DNA of 64,000 nucleotides. Origin: Maribacter zhoushanensis. Its GTDB lineage: Bacteria; Bacteroidota; Bacteroidia; Flavobacteriales; Flavobacteriaceae. Shown piece after piece: positions 35,430 through 45,537 of this stretch. Under the pieces are notes generated by a model. That model had not been told where the DNA came from. It saw only the letters and a list, made by a program, of their open reading frames with translations, and did no database searches. Numbering within the stretch: position 1 is the first letter of the stretch; each line of letters opens with the position of its first letter. The stretch lies in assembly GCF_029350975.1 (NCBI RefSeq), contig NZ_JARKMR010000002.1, forward strand, positions 744,001 to 808,000, given 5' to 3'. The position numbers and the translations under genes were made by a program.

Positions 35430-36842
35430 ATGAGCGCAACAAAAACATTATTTGACAAAGTGTGGGATTCCCACGTAGTACATAAAATACAAGATGGTCC
35501 AGATGTACTGTTCATTGACAGACATATGGTACACGAAGTAACTAGCCCTGTTGCTTTTCTAGGAATTAAGAACAGAAGTATTCCTGTTATGCATCCTGAG
35601 AAAACATTTGCAACGGCTGACCATAACACTCCTACAATTAACCAACATTTGCCGGTTGCCGATCCACTTTCTGCAAACCAATTAAGAATGTTAGAAGAAA
35701 ATGCCAATGAATATGGTATATCATATTGGGGATTAGGTCATGCTAAAAACGGTATTGTACACGTTGTAGGACCTGAATATGGTATTACCCAACCAGGTGC
35801 TACTATTGTTTGCGGAGATTCGCACACTTCTACACACGGTGCTTTTGGTGCTATTGCCTTTGGTATTGGTACATCTGAAGTTGAGATGGTATTGGCTACA
35901 CAATGCATTATGCAGCCTAAGCCAAAGAGAATGCGTATTAATATTAACGGTAAAATGAGCAAAGGGGTTACACCTAAAGATGTTGCTCTATTTATCATAT
36001 CTCAATTAACCACTTCTGGTGCAACAGGATACTTTGTAGAGTATGCTGGTGAAATTTTTAGAGATATGAGTATGGAAGGTCGTATGACCGTTTGTAACCT
36101 AAGTATAGAAATGGGTGCCCGTGGTGGTATGATCGCTCCTGATGAAAAGACATTTGAATATGTAAAAGGACGTGAATTTACACCTAAAGGTGCAGATTGG
36201 GATAAAGCAATGGCATACTGGGAAACTTTGTATACAGATGCGGATGCTATTTTCGATAAAGAATTAACTTTTGACGGTTCCCTTATAGAACCTATGATCA
36301 CTTACGGTACCAACCCAGGTATGGGTATGGGAATCTCCAATGACATTCCTATGGCCAATGCTGTTCAAGGTGGTGCTACTACCTACCAGAAATCATTGAA
36401 ATATATGGATTTCAATGAAGGTGATAGTATGATGGGCAAACCAATTGATTTTGTTTTCCTTGGTAGCTGTACCAATGGACGTATAGAAGATTTTAGAGCT
36501 TTTGCCTCTATTGTAAAAGGAAGAAAGAAAGCTGACAATGTTACGGCATGGTTGGTACCTGGTTCACATAAAGTTGAATCTGCAATAAAAGAAGAAGGTA
36601 TACTTGATATCTTGACAGAATCTGGTTTTGAACTTCGCGAACCTGGTTGTTCCGCTTGTTTAGCTATGAACGATGATAAAGTACCGGCTGGTAAATTAGC
36701 GGTAAGTACATCTAACAGAAACTTTGAAGGAAGACAAGGACCTGGTTCAAGAACTTTATTGGCTAGTCCGCTAGTTGCTGCTGCAGCTGCCGTAACCGGT
36801 AAAGTAACAGATCCAAGAGAATTAATGGTTGAACTTGTATAA
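35430..36842 (+). CDS. leuC: 3-isopropylmalate dehydratase large subunit
   Basis: 470-aa aconitase-family subunit that, with LeuD, isomerises 2-isopropylmalate to 3-isopropylmalate in leucine synthesis. The three 4Fe-4S cysteines are visible in GSCTNGR and GCSACLAMN. Other signatures are [23 protein letters not shown] and the N-terminal [11 protein letters not shown]. Length is standard. First gene of leuCDAB. The promoter box at 35401 drives it. Confidence 0.97.
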   Translation: MSATKTLFDKVWDSHVVHKIQDGPDVLFIDRHMVHEVTSPVAFLGIKNRSIPVMHPEKTFATADHNTPTINQHLPVADPLSANQLRMLEENANEYGISYWGLGHAKNGIVHVVGPEYGITQPGATIVCGDSHTSTHGAFGAIAFGIGTSEVEMVLATQCIMQPKPKRMRININGKMSKGVTPKDVALFIISQLTTSGATGYFVEYAGEIFRDMSMEGRMTVCNLSIEMGARGGMIAPDEKTFEYVKGREFTPKGADWDKAMAYWETLYTDADAIFDKELTFDGSLIEPMITYGTNPGMGMGISNDIPMANAVQGGATTYQKSLKYMDFNEGDSMMGKPIDFVFLGSCTNGRIEDFRAFASIVKGRKKADNVTAWLVPGSHKVESAIKEEGILDILTESGFELREPGCSACLAMNDDKVPAGKLAVSTSNRNFEGRQGPGSRTLLASPLVAAAAAVTGKVTDPRELMVELV

Positions 36843-36849
36843 CAAGTCT

Positions 36850-36935
36850 ACTTTTAGCTATTAGCCATTGGCTTTTAGCAAAACAATATTGATAATAATA
36901 CAAGCTGATGGTTAATAGCCAGAAGCAAAAAGCTA
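36850..36935 (+). repeat. AGC-rich imperfect inverted repeat in the leuC-leuD gap
   Basis: The 99-bp gap holds an arm AGCTATTAGCCATTGGC and, downstream, the near-complement of it (13 of 17 positions). Both arms contain AGC/GCT-spaced units such as TTTAGC and AAAAGC. The second arm ends 6 nt before the leuD ATG. A similar AGC-spaced motif lies before leuB. Confidence 0.55.
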
Positions 36936-36941
36936 TAAAAA

Positions 36942-37538
36942 ATGGCATACGATAAATTCGACATATTAACTTCAACTGCGGTTCCATTACCAATAGAGAA
37001 CGTAGATACAGATCAAATAATTCCTGCACGATTTTTAAAAGCTACAGAGCGTGTAGGCTTTGGCGACAACCTATTTAGAGATTGGCGTTACAATCAAGAC
37101 AATACGTTGAAAGAAGACTTTGTTTTGAATCAAGATAAATTCAGCGGAAAAATCTTAGTTGGTGGTAAGAACTTTGGTTCAGGATCCTCTCGTGAGCATG
37201 CCGCTTGGGCGGTCTATGACTACGGATTTAGATGCGTAGTTTCAAGTTTCTTTGCAGATATTTTTAGAGGTAACTGTTTAAATATTGGTGTATTGCCAGT
37301 ACAGGTAAGCGCTGAGTTTTTACAAAAAATCTTTGATGCTGTAGAAGCTGACCCATCTACTGAATTGGAAATTAATCTTCCAGAGCAAAAAATCACATTA
37401 TTGCCAACTGGTGAAAGTGAGTCTTTTGACATTAACGATTATAAGAAAAACAACATGCTTAACGGTTTTGATGATATCGATTATTTATTGAACATCAAAA
37501 AAGATATTGAGACATTTGCTGAGAACACTCCGCTATAA
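36942..37538 (+). CDS. leuD: 3-isopropylmalate dehydratase small subunit
   Basis: 198-aa partner of LeuC carrying the swivelling domain. Signatures: NVDTDQIIPARFLK near the N-terminus and GKNFGSGSSREHAAWAVYDYGFRCV in the middle, with SSFFADIFRGNCLNIGVLPV. Length is normal. It lies 99 bp after leuC, a wide gap for an operon, filled by the inverted AGC-type repeat. Confidence 0.97.
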   Translation: MAYDKFDILTSTAVPLPIENVDTDQIIPARFLKATERVGFGDNLFRDWRYNQDNTLKEDFVLNQDKFSGKILVGGKNFGSGSSREHAAWAVYDYGFRCVVSSFFADIFRGNCLNIGVLPVQVSAEFLQKIFDAVEADPSTELEINLPEQKITLLPTGESESFDINDYKKNNMLNGFDDIDYLLNIKKDIETFAENTPL

Positions 37539-37582
37539 TTTGAAATATCACAACAGTACAGAGCATTTACGTTAACTAACCC

Positions 37583-37613
37583 AATGCCATTTCTCCTTTT
37601 GAAAAATGGCATT
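37583..37613 (+). promoter_or_regulatory. Intercistronic hairpin just before leuA
   Basis: Perfect 10-bp stem AATGCCATTT / AAATGGCATT with an 11-nt loop (CTCCTTTTGAA) ending 8 nt before the leuA ATG. No T-run follows, so it is more likely an mRNA processing, stability or translation element than a terminator. Confidence 0.55.
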
Positions 37614-37621
37614 TAGAACAC

Positions 37622-39139
37622 ATGAAAAAAAGAAAGTTAGAAATAATGGATACCACCCTTAGGGATGGTGAACAAACCTCAGGCGTATCCTTTTCTGCAT
37701 CGGAAAAACTGACCTTGGCTAAATTACTTTTAGAAGAACTAAAAGTAGATCGAATTGAAATTGCATCTGCTCGTGTATCTGATGGAGAGTTAGATGCTGT
37801 TCAAAAGATTACCGAATGGGCTGGGGAAAACGGTTTTCTTGAACGTGTAGAAGTACTAACTTTTGTAGATGGCGGTATCTCTTTAGATTGGATGCAGAAA
37901 TCTGGGGCAATTTCCCAAAACTTGCTGACTAAAGGTTCTATGAACCATTTAAAGTATCAGTTAAAGAAAACTCCTGAACAGCATTTTTCTGAAATTGCCG
38001 AAATATTTAGACAAGCCACTGAAAAAGGTATTATAAATAATATCTATTTGGAGGATTGGAGTAACGGTATGCGAAATTCAAAAGAATATGTTTTTGAGTT
38101 TTTAGAATTTCTTTCTACCCAGAATGTAAAAAGAATTCTATTGCCAGATACTTTAGGCATTTTAACGCATACAGAAACATATGCCTATCTATCTGAAATC
38201 ATTGAAAAATTTCCAAAACTCCATTTCGATTTTCATGGTCACAACGACTACGATTTAGGGGTAGCCAATATCATGGAAGCTGTAAAAGCAGGCTGTCATG
38301 GACTTCACCTTACCGTAAACGGTATGGGAGAAAGAGCCGGTAATGCACCTATGGCAAGTGCCGTAGCCGTAATCAACGACTTTCTACCAGAAGTTGAAAT
38401 CAATGTAAACGAAACATCTCTATACGAGGTAAGTAAACTGGTTTCAGCATTTACAGGGTTTACCATACCTGCCAACAAACCCATTGTTGGTGACAATGTA
38501 TTTACGCAAACTGCCGGTATACATGCCGATGGCGATAGTAAAAACAATTTATATTTTAGTGAACTTATGCCAGAGCGTTTTGGTAGAAAACGTAAATATG
38601 CATTAGGTAAAATGTCTGGTAAGGCCAACATTCAAAAAAACTTACAAGAGCTTGGTTTAACCTTAAACAATGAAGAGTTAAAAAAAGTTACTGCTAGAAT
38701 TATAGAACTAGGTGATAAAAAAGAGCGTGTTACTAAAGATGACCTTCCCTTCATTATTTCCGATGTTTTGGATACTGCGGATTATAAGCAGAAAGTGTTT
38801 ATAAAATCATATGTATTAACTCATGCTATGGGATTAATGCCTTCCACTACCCTATCAGTAGAAATAGACGGTAAAGTAATCGAAGCCCATGCACAAGGAG
38901 ACGGACAGTATGATGCTTTTATGAATGCACTAAAAAAAGTATATCTGGCAAAGAAAAAACCATTACCAAAATTAACCGATTATGCTGTACGTATACCACC
39001 AGGTAGTACTTCTGATGCATTATGCGAAACAGTTATCACTTGGGAATTGGATGGAAAAGAGTTTACCTCTAGAGGGCTAGATTCTGACCAAACGGTAAGC
39101 GCCATTAAAGCTACCGAGAAAATGTTAAACATAATTTAA
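37622..39139 (+). CDS. leuA: 2-isopropylmalate synthase (LeuA/CimA family)
   Basis: 505-aa acyl-CoA condensing enzyme, predicted to join acetyl-CoA to 2-oxoisovalerate as the first step of leucine synthesis. Catalytic-domain motifs: MDTTLRDGEQTSGVSFS, DTLGILT, FHGHNDYDLGVAN (metal His pair) and TVNGMGERAGNAP. The C-terminal 120 residues are the allosteric LeuA dimer domain (YDAFMNALKKVY, DQTVSAIKATEKML). By sequence alone it could be a citramalate synthase, but its place between leuD and leuB favours LeuA. A hairpin ends just before the start. Confidence 0.88.
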   Translation: MKKRKLEIMDTTLRDGEQTSGVSFSASEKLTLAKLLLEELKVDRIEIASARVSDGELDAVQKITEWAGENGFLERVEVLTFVDGGISLDWMQKSGAISQNLLTKGSMNHLKYQLKKTPEQHFSEIAEIFRQATEKGIINNIYLEDWSNGMRNSKEYVFEFLEFLSTQNVKRILLPDTLGILTHTETYAYLSEIIEKFPKLHFDFHGHNDYDLGVANIMEAVKAGCHGLHLTVNGMGERAGNAPMASAVAVINDFLPEVEINVNETSLYEVSKLVSAFTGFTIPANKPIVGDNVFTQTAGIHADGDSKNNLYFSELMPERFGRKRKYALGKMSGKANIQKNLQELGLTLNNEELKKVTARIIELGDKKERVTKDDLPFIISDVLDTADYKQKVFIKSYVLTHAMGLMPSTTLSVEIDGKVIEAHAQGDGQYDAFMNALKKVYLAKKKPLPKLTDYAVRIPPGSTSDALCETVITWELDGKEFTSRGLDSDQTVSAIKATEKMLNII

Positions 39140-39177
39140 TAATAAATAGCTTAAACGTAATACGATGATAGTATAAC

Positions 39178-39206
39178 GTGTAGCGCATAGCGAAAAGCGA
39201 AAAGCA
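39178..39206 (+). repeat. AGCG-type short tandem repeat before leuB
   Basis: Degenerate units AGCGCAT-AGCGAAA-AGCGAAA-AGC end 8 nt before the leuB ATG. They resemble the AGC-spaced repeat before leuD. Confidence 0.55.
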
Positions 39207-39214
39207 ATTAAACC

Positions 39215-40270
39215 ATGAAATTAAATATTGCCTTATTGGCCGGTGATGGTATCGGTCCTGAAGTTATTGATCAAGCAGTAAAGGTATGTGATGCCATTGC
39301 TAAAAAATATGAGCACAATATCACATGGGAACCGGCTCTAACCGGTGCTGCGGCAATTGATGCCGTTGGTGAGCCTTATCCAGATGAAACACATGAAATT
39401 TGTGCAAATGCAGATGCCGTTTTATTCGGTGCTATAGGTCATCCTCGTTTTGACAATGATCCATCGGCAAAAGTCCGTCCAGAGCAAGGATTATTAAAAA
39501 TGAGACAAAAACTAGGTTTGTTTGCAAACGTAAGACCAACCTTTACCTTCCCTTCACTAATAGAAAAGTCTCCTTTAAAGAAAGACCGTATAGAAGGTAC
39601 TGACTTAATTATATTAAGAGAATTAACCGGTGGTATATATTTTGGTGAACGCGGAAGAAAAGATGACAGCAATACTGCATATGACACCATGACATACCAA
39701 CGTTTTGAGATTGAAAGATTAGCCAAAAAAGGCTTTGAATTTGCAATGAAGCGTTCTAAAAAGTTATGTTGTGTTGATAAAGCCAACGTATTGGAGTCTT
39801 CTAGACTTTGGAGAGAGACTGTACAGGCAATGGAAAAAGATTATCCTGAGGTTGAAGTTTCATATGAGTTCATTGACGCAGTAGCTATGCGTTTAATTCA
39901 ATGGCCAAAAGGATACGATGTAATCATTACAGCAAACTTATTTGGAGATATCTTAACCGATGAAGCTTCTGTTATTGCAGGTTCAATGGGTCTTATGCCT
40001 TCTTCTTCGGTAGGTAGCGAAGTATCTTTATATGAACCAATACACGGTTCTTATCCGCAAGCAGCCGGTAAAGACATTGCTAATCCTTTAGCTACCGTAC
40101 TTTCTGCAGCTATGCTTTTTGAAGATATGAATATGACAGAAGAAGCTGAAGAAATTAGACGCGTAGTAAACAAATCTTTAGCCGAAGGTTATGTAACCGA
40201 AGATCTGGCCGATGGCGGTAAGAGTTATAAAACTAGTGAAGTTGGCGATTGGTTAGCTAGCAACATTTAA
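39215..40270 (+). CDS. leuB: 3-isopropylmalate dehydrogenase
   Basis: 351-aa NAD-dependent oxidative decarboxylase, the third leucine-specific enzyme. Signatures: LLAGDGIGPEVIDQAVKV at the N-terminus, ELTGGIYFGERGRK (substrate Arg loop), CVDKANVLESSRLW (catalytic Lys) and the metal/NAD-binding NLFGDILTDEASVIAGSMGLMPS. Last gene of leuCDAB, followed by a strong terminator. Confidence 0.96.
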   Translation: MKLNIALLAGDGIGPEVIDQAVKVCDAIAKKYEHNITWEPALTGAAAIDAVGEPYPDETHEICANADAVLFGAIGHPRFDNDPSAKVRPEQGLLKMRQKLGLFANVRPTFTFPSLIEKSPLKKDRIEGTDLIILRELTGGIYFGERGRKDDSNTAYDTMTYQRFEIERLAKKGFEFAMKRSKKLCCVDKANVLESSRLWRETVQAMEKDYPEVEVSYEFIDAVAMRLIQWPKGYDVIITANLFGDILTDEASVIAGSMGLMPSSSVGSEVSLYEPIHGSYPQAAGKDIANPLATVLSAAMLFEDMNMTEEAEEIRRVVNKSLAEGYVTEDLADGGKSYKTSEVGDWLASNI

Positions 40271-40288
40271 AAAATATACTTAAAAATG

Positions 40289-40324
40289 AAAATCCCTTTA
40301 ATCAATGATTAAAGGGATTTTTTA
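40289..40324 (+). terminator. Terminator of leuCDAB
   Basis: Long stem AAAATCCCTTTAATC / GATTAAAGGGATTTT with a 3-nt loop and T-run, 18 nt after the leuB stop and before the convergent serine hydrolase. Confidence 0.9.
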
Positions 40325-40345
40325 TATCTACTAATTACAGCCTAC

Positions 40346-41614
40346 TTAAATGCTTGTAGCTATTGCAATTTCTTGTTCGTAAATACTCTTTACAATTGCT
40401 CGAAGATCTGGTATAACCGTTTTCACCAATTTAGATGGTCCGTTGATTAACACACAAATACCTAAATCAGATTCAGGAAAAAGAGCAATTTCATTTCTAT
40501 AGTTGTTTACACTACCTCCATGGTGCCAAATAGTTTCTACAGGTGCATTCTCATTTTCTTTTACCGTGTGTATTCTCCATCCAAATCCGTAACCTGAACT
40601 CACATGCCCAGGCCATTTTTGATAATATTTACGATGTCCTTTCAATTCAACAAAAGGTTCAAAAACTTGTGACATAGCATCTTTGGACATTACATCAGAA
40701 TTATGACCTAATAAAAAACGCATCCATTTTGCCATATCTTCTGAGTTAGCATTAATTCCGCCAGCAGCAATTGCATTATAATAATTATCCCTTGGCAATA
40801 CAGTTCTCCATCTATGTCCTCTTCTTACATGTGGCAAAGCAATATTCTCTGAATTCATCAATGTCTTATGATCCATAGAAACAGAATTCATCCCTAAAGG
40901 TTCAAAGAATTTATCTGTCAATAAGGTCTGAATATCTTTTCCTGTGGCTTTTAGCATTACTTCTTGTGATACGGAAAACATAGCATTCTGATAGCTATAT
41001 TGCGCACCAGGTGCAGCTATTGGATTAATTTTATCAAATTTTCCACTGATGGATGACATAGTATACCCAGCCTCTACCAAATCTGTATAACTATGATACG
41101 GGGTTCCTGTTGTATGCGAAAGTAAATGTGCAACTTCAATTTTTTGGGTGTTATTTTGATTACCAAAATGAAAATCAGGTAAATAATCTGCTACTTTATC
41201 GTTTAGGCTTAGTTTTCCCTCACTCGCTAAATTAGCTGCTAGAACACCGGTAAATCCTTTTGAGATAGAACCTAATCTAAATAAGGTTTCCCCGTCAACA
41301 GATTCTTTACCATTATAGCTTCTTTTACCATATCCATCAGAAAGAATAACAGAATCTCCACTAACAATACTAACACCTGCGCCAACAATATCACCAGAAT
41401 TAATGGCTTTATTAAAATAATCGGTCAGTGCATCTTTCAATGCTTTTTGACGTATGTTATATAGTTTGATTTCCCTTTTCTCAGCAAGAGTTTTAAGGGA
41501 ATTAGGATTTGAAATAATCGCTTTAGAATGCTCTGGCTTAAATGAAGAAGCCGTAAGAACAAATAGTAGAAGAACCATTATTATGGCTCCAAGAAATAGT
41601 TTGGTACGTGACAC
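40346..41614 (-). CDS. Class C beta-lactamase-type serine hydrolase, exported or membrane-anchored
   Basis: 422-aa penicillin-binding-protein-fold hydrolase. Motifs: Ser116-x-x-Lys119 (LGSISKGF), YxN as YQN (YSYQNAMFS) and HGG (WHHGGSVNN) in place of KTG. These are typical of esterase, D-aminopeptidase or peptidase-like members rather than true beta-lactamases. The N-terminal hydrophobic segment (LFLGAIIMVLLLFVLTASS) acts as a signal or anchor. The start codon is GTG (41612-41614), which supplies the positive n-region SRTK; an internal Met at residue 13 would truncate it. Single gene; substrate unknown. Confidence 0.87.
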   Translation of the reverse strand: MSRTKLFLGAIIMVLLLFVLTASSFKPEHSKAIISNPNSLKTLAEKREIKLYNIRQKALKDALTDYFNKAINSGDIVGAGVSIVSGDSVILSDGYGKRSYNGKESVDGETLFRLGSISKGFTGVLAANLASEGKLSLNDKVADYLPDFHFGNQNNTQKIEVAHLLSHTTGTPYHSYTDLVEAGYTMSSISGKFDKINPIAAPGAQYSYQNAMFSVSQEVMLKATGKDIQTLLTDKFFEPLGMNSVSMDHKTLMNSENIALPHVRRGHRWRTVLPRDNYYNAIAAGGINANSEDMAKWMRFLLGHNSDVMSKDAMSQVFEPFVELKGHRKYYQKWPGHVSSGYGFGWRIHTVKENENAPVETIWHHGGSVNNYRNEIALFPESDLGICVLINGPSKLVKTVIPDLRAIVKSIYEQEIAIATSI

Positions 41615-41761
41615 AGCGTTGTAAGTTTTGGTTTTCTAACAACGTGATAAAAAGAATAAAATTACCGATGAACTGCACAAATTGAAAATTTTAACATCCA
41701 AACGGACTGATTATAAGGCAAAAAGAAAAGTACAAATTAACGTCCGCCTGAATATTACGAC

Positions 41762-41797
41762 AAAAAAAAGGAACTTGTTTCCCAAGTTCCTTTTTTA
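41762..41797 (-). terminator. Terminator downstream of the MFS gene
   Basis: Stem AAAAAAGGAACTTG / CAAGTTCCTTTTTT, A- and T-flanked on both sides, 20 bp past the MFS stop on the minus strand. Confidence 0.85.
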
Positions 41798-41816
41798 CAA
41801 TTATTAAATCTATATC

Positions 41817-43016
41817 TTAACAGCTCATCGCCATTTTTCTATATTTAATTTCTTTTCTTTTTCTAACTATTAATAAAGCTATAGCAATAGCAACGCCTGA
41901 AAAAGCTAGAACGGCACCTACTAAACTAGAGTAAATAATTCCGTAGCCAAATGCAATTGGTAATCCGGCTAAATAAGCCCCAGAAGCATTACCCATGTTA
42001 AACGCACTTTGGTTCATAGAAGACCCTAACATCTCTGAGCCTTTTGAAGTATTTATTATAGCCATTTGAATAGGAGTTGCAACCGTAAAAGATATTGCTC
42101 CAATAACAAAAGTCAATGCCATTAACAAATATGGGTTAGTTGCTATAAACATGTTTAAAATAAGAATACCACTCATTACCGATAAACTAATGATTACTGC
42201 TTTCAATGGAGAAAACAACTCTGCCATTTTCGCTCCTAAGAAATTACCGACTACCATACCTAAACCGGCCAACATCATAGCATAGCCAACAAAATGGTTT
42301 GGCAAACCTGCAACATCTGTAATTAATGGAGCAACATAACTATACCATGCAAAGAACCCACCTGTACCAATAGTGGTTAGCGCGATCAAAGCCCAAAGCT
42401 CTGTATTTTTCAATCCTTGAGAAACACTGACTTTCTCTTCTGCCTCTTCGACTTCAATTTTTGGCATCCACAGGTAAATACTTCCTAAAGCCAATAAACC
42501 GACAAAGCCTACTAGAAAGAAAGAAACACTCCAGCTAAACTGTTGTCCTAAATAGGTACCTATTGGTACTCCAATTACATTGGCAACCGTAAGACCTGAA
42601 AACATAATTGAAATAGCTTGAGCAGCTTTTCCTTTTTTTGCCAATTTTGTAGCAACAACAGCACCAATGCCAAAAAAGGCACCATGAGGTATACCAGACA
42701 GAAATCTCATGAACAACAAACTCGTATAGCCCGTTGCCAGTCCAGATAAAGTATTGAAAACGGTAAACCATATCATTAAAAGAAATAGCATTTTTTTAGG
42801 AGTTAGCTTAGAACCTAATCCCGTTAACAACGGCGCACCTACCACTACACCTAGTGCATAGGCTGCAATAAAGTGACCGGCTTGAGGAATCGTAATTCCT
42901 AAAGAACCTGAAACTTCGGTCAAAATTCCCATGATAACAAATTCGGTAAGTCCAATTCCAAAACCACCAATGGCTAAAGCAAATAGCGCTTTTTTATTTG
43001 ATTTTATAGTATCCAT
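41817..43016 (-). CDS. MFS transporter (AraJ/sugar-efflux type)
   Basis: 399-aa inner-membrane exporter of the major facilitator superfamily with 12 predicted helices. The N-terminal segment (LFALAIGGFGIGLTEFVIMGIL) and RFLSGIPHGAFFGIGAVVATKLA are characteristic of the AraJ/YdhP drug or arabinose efflux branch. A central hydrophilic loop (VEEAEEKVSVSQGLKN) splits the two halves. It is divergent from the TonB receptor gene with a 257-bp gap. Substrate not predictable. Confidence 0.9.
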   Translation of the reverse strand: MDTIKSNKKALFALAIGGFGIGLTEFVIMGILTEVSGSLGITIPQAGHFIAAYALGVVVGAPLLTGLGSKLTPKKMLFLLMIWFTVFNTLSGLATGYTSLLFMRFLSGIPHGAFFGIGAVVATKLAKKGKAAQAISIMFSGLTVANVIGVPIGTYLGQQFSWSVSFFLVGFVGLLALGSIYLWMPKIEVEEAEEKVSVSQGLKNTELWALIALTTIGTGGFFAWYSYVAPLITDVAGLPNHFVGYAMMLAGLGMVVGNFLGAKMAELFSPLKAVIISLSVMSGILILNMFIATNPYLLMALTFVIGAISFTVATPIQMAIINTSKGSEMLGSSMNQSAFNMGNASGAYLAGLPIAFGYGIIYSSLVGAVLAFSGVAIAIALLIVRKRKEIKYRKMAMSC

Positions 43017-43077
43017 AACTTATAAATTTTAAGTTCAACATATACACTATAGGTTCTCGATCAATAGTTTACAAACG

Positions 43078-43085
43078 CAAAGTTA
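43078..43085 (-). promoter_or_regulatory. -7 box TAACTTTG of the MFS gene
   Basis: Reverse-strand TAnnTTTG match 61 bp before the MFS ATG. The opposing TonB receptor has a 7-of-8 match, CATATTTG, at 43238-43245. Confidence 0.45.
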
Positions 43086-43273
43086 AAACCATTATACGGG
43101 TTAAAACACGCATTAATTACCATATTTATGTTAATAATTAACCTACTATAATTTCTTCAAAAGAATGAATTCTATCAATTCAGTACCCAAATACTACAAT
43201 TGAGAAAACCATTTTATTTAAACCTTCTCTTACGATTCATATTTGTGATATCAATCAAAAAATATAATCAACA

Positions 43274-45427
43274 ATGAAGACGCTATTATTCTTATTACTT
43301 ACACTTTTCTGTTATAGTTTATTTGCTCAATCTACTATATCAGGGAAAGTGATTGACCAACAGGGAACACCCATCATGGGAGCAAATGTTTATTTGAGCG
43401 GAACTTATGATGGTACCGCTACCAATGAAAATGGACTATTTACTTTTGAAACAACTACAACTGGCACACAAACATTGATAGCTTCATCTATTTCATTTGA
43501 AACATATTCTAACACAGACGACATTGCCAATTTCAGCAGTATTACAATTAAGCTAAAAGATGATGTTAATACCTTAGATGCCGTAACCGTAAACGCAGGA
43601 ACTTTCAACGCTGGCGATAATGCCAAGGTAACCGCATTAAAACCATTAGATATTGTAACTACGGCAGGTGCACTTGGCGATTTTGTAGGAGCTTTACAAA
43701 CGTTACCAGGTACATCTAATGTTGCGGAAGATGGCAGATTGTTCGTTAGAGGTGGTGATGCTGAAGAAACCCAAATTTTTGTAGACGGCATGCGCGTGTT
43801 TACACCCTACTCCCCTTCTGCAAATAATATACCGGCAAGAGGTAGATTGTCTCCATTCTTATTTAAAGGAATTACATTTTCTACCGGCGGCTATTCTGCA
43901 GAATACGGTCAAGCATTATCAAGTGTTCTACTTTTAAATAGTATAAACGAACCACAAGAAGAAAAAACCGAAATTTCTATTATGACAGTTGGTTTTGGTC
44001 TTGGCAATACTAAAAAATGGAAAAAAAGCTCTTTGAGTATAAATACATCTTATATAAATCTAGCCCCTTACCAAAAACTGTATCCTGACAATAATGAATG
44101 GCACAAGCCAATTGAATCTGTTGGTGGTGAAGCTGTGTATAGATATAAATTCAATAATGACGGATTACTAAAAGTATACGGAGCCTACAGTTCTGCAAAT
44201 TTTGATTTAACACAAGAAGATATCAATGAAGTAGATGGTATTCGCTTCGGGTTAAAAAATAGAAATCTATACATTAATACATCTTATCAAGATTTTTTAG
44301 AAAAAGACTGGAGTATTGCCACAGGTGTTAGCTTTGCCAATGACCGTTCTGAAATAAAGTATAGTGATGCTGACATTACGGATGTTGAAAACTCCGCTCA
44401 TCTAAAAATCGCATTTAAAAAATTCTTTTCTAGTCGTTACAAATTAAACTTTGGTGCAGAATATTTCGCAACAAACTTTACAGAAAACTATTTAGATACA
44501 AACTTTGAAAACGATTTTGAATTAGATAACAATATTCTCAGCAGCTTTATAGAAACAGATGTATTCTTCTCTAAAAAATTTGCCACTAAGATTGGTATTA
44601 GAGGAGAATATTCTGAACTACTGCAAGAATTTACTATTTCACCAAGATTATCATTGGCATATAAAGCTGGCACAAATTCGCAATTCTCATTGGCATATGG
44701 TGAGTTCTTTCAAAACCCCAAAAACGATTACTTAAAATATAGTAGTGATTTCATTGCCGAAAACACCACCCATTATATTGCCAACTACCAGTATGTAAAA
44801 AATAAGCAGATATTCAGAGCTGAAGCATATTATAAGAATTACGGAGATTTAGTAAAATATGACACTCCGTTCGCTTTGCCTACTTCTACTTATAACAATG
44901 AAGGAAGTGGATATGCTAAAGGATTGGATATTTTCTGGAGAGATAATAAGTCAATTAAAAATACAGAATACTGGATGTCGTACTCTTACTTAGATACAGA
45001 AAGGGATTACCAGAATTACCCAACATCTGCAACACCTGATTTTGCATCAAAACACAATGCGTCTTTAGTGGTAAAGCGATGGGTAGAAGATTGGAAAAGT
45101 CAAGTAGGCTTCAGTTATAATTATGCTTCGGGTAGAACATATACAGACCCAAATAAAGGCGGTTTCTTAACAGAACAAGCAAAAAGTTTCAATTCCTTAA
45201 ATGTCAACTATGCGTATTTAATAAGTCCGCAGAAAATATTATACCTATCTGTCAGCAATGTATTAGGAACCAAAAATGTAAACGGATACCAATACGCTGA
45301 CCAAACCAATATGGACGGAATATTCGATAGAAGAACAATTACACCCGCAGCAGACCGCTTCTTTTTCATAGGTTTCTTTTGGACGATAAGCGACAATAAA
45401 AATGACAATCAGTTAGATAATCTTTAA
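43274..45427 (+). CDS. TonB-dependent outer-membrane receptor with CarboxypepD-like N-domain
   Basis: 717-aa outer-membrane transporter. Signal peptide (KTLLFLLLTLFCYSLFAQ), then a carboxypeptidase-D-regulatory-like beta-sandwich (about residues 20-105, GKVIDQQGTPIMGANVYL), the plug (about 115-225; FVRGGDAEETQIFVDGM) and a barrel to the end. It is shorter than SusC-type receptors and has no SusD partner nearby, so it resembles metal or small-ligand receptors. The next gene, 110 bp downstream, is a small periplasmic TPR-like protein, probably a partner. Ligand unknown. Confidence 0.88.
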   Translation: MKTLLFLLLTLFCYSLFAQSTISGKVIDQQGTPIMGANVYLSGTYDGTATNENGLFTFETTTTGTQTLIASSISFETYSNTDDIANFSSITIKLKDDVNTLDAVTVNAGTFNAGDNAKVTALKPLDIVTTAGALGDFVGALQTLPGTSNVAEDGRLFVRGGDAEETQIFVDGMRVFTPYSPSANNIPARGRLSPFLFKGITFSTGGYSAEYGQALSSVLLLNSINEPQEEKTEISIMTVGFGLGNTKKWKKSSLSINTSYINLAPYQKLYPDNNEWHKPIESVGGEAVYRYKFNNDGLLKVYGAYSSANFDLTQEDINEVDGIRFGLKNRNLYINTSYQDFLEKDWSIATGVSFANDRSEIKYSDADITDVENSAHLKIAFKKFFSSRYKLNFGAEYFATNFTENYLDTNFENDFELDNNILSSFIETDVFFSKKFATKIGIRGEYSELLQEFTISPRLSLAYKAGTNSQFSLAYGEFFQNPKNDYLKYSSDFIAENTTHYIANYQYVKNKQIFRAEAYYKNYGDLVKYDTPFALPTSTYNNEGSGYAKGLDIFWRDNKSIKNTEYWMSYSYLDTERDYQNYPTSATPDFASKHNASLVVKRWVEDWKSQVGFSYNYASGRTYTDPNKGGFLTEQAKSFNSLNVNYAYLISPQKILYLSVSNVLGTKNVNGYQYADQTNMDGIFDRRTITPAADRFFFIGFFWTISDNKNDNQLDNL

Positions 45428-45537
45428 AAATTACGATTCACTACAAAGAACCTACAACTGAGTCATCTATTTTATCAAAAACAAGGGAATTAAAAGATAT
45501 TTGAACAACAATAAATAACATCAAAAAACTATACATC

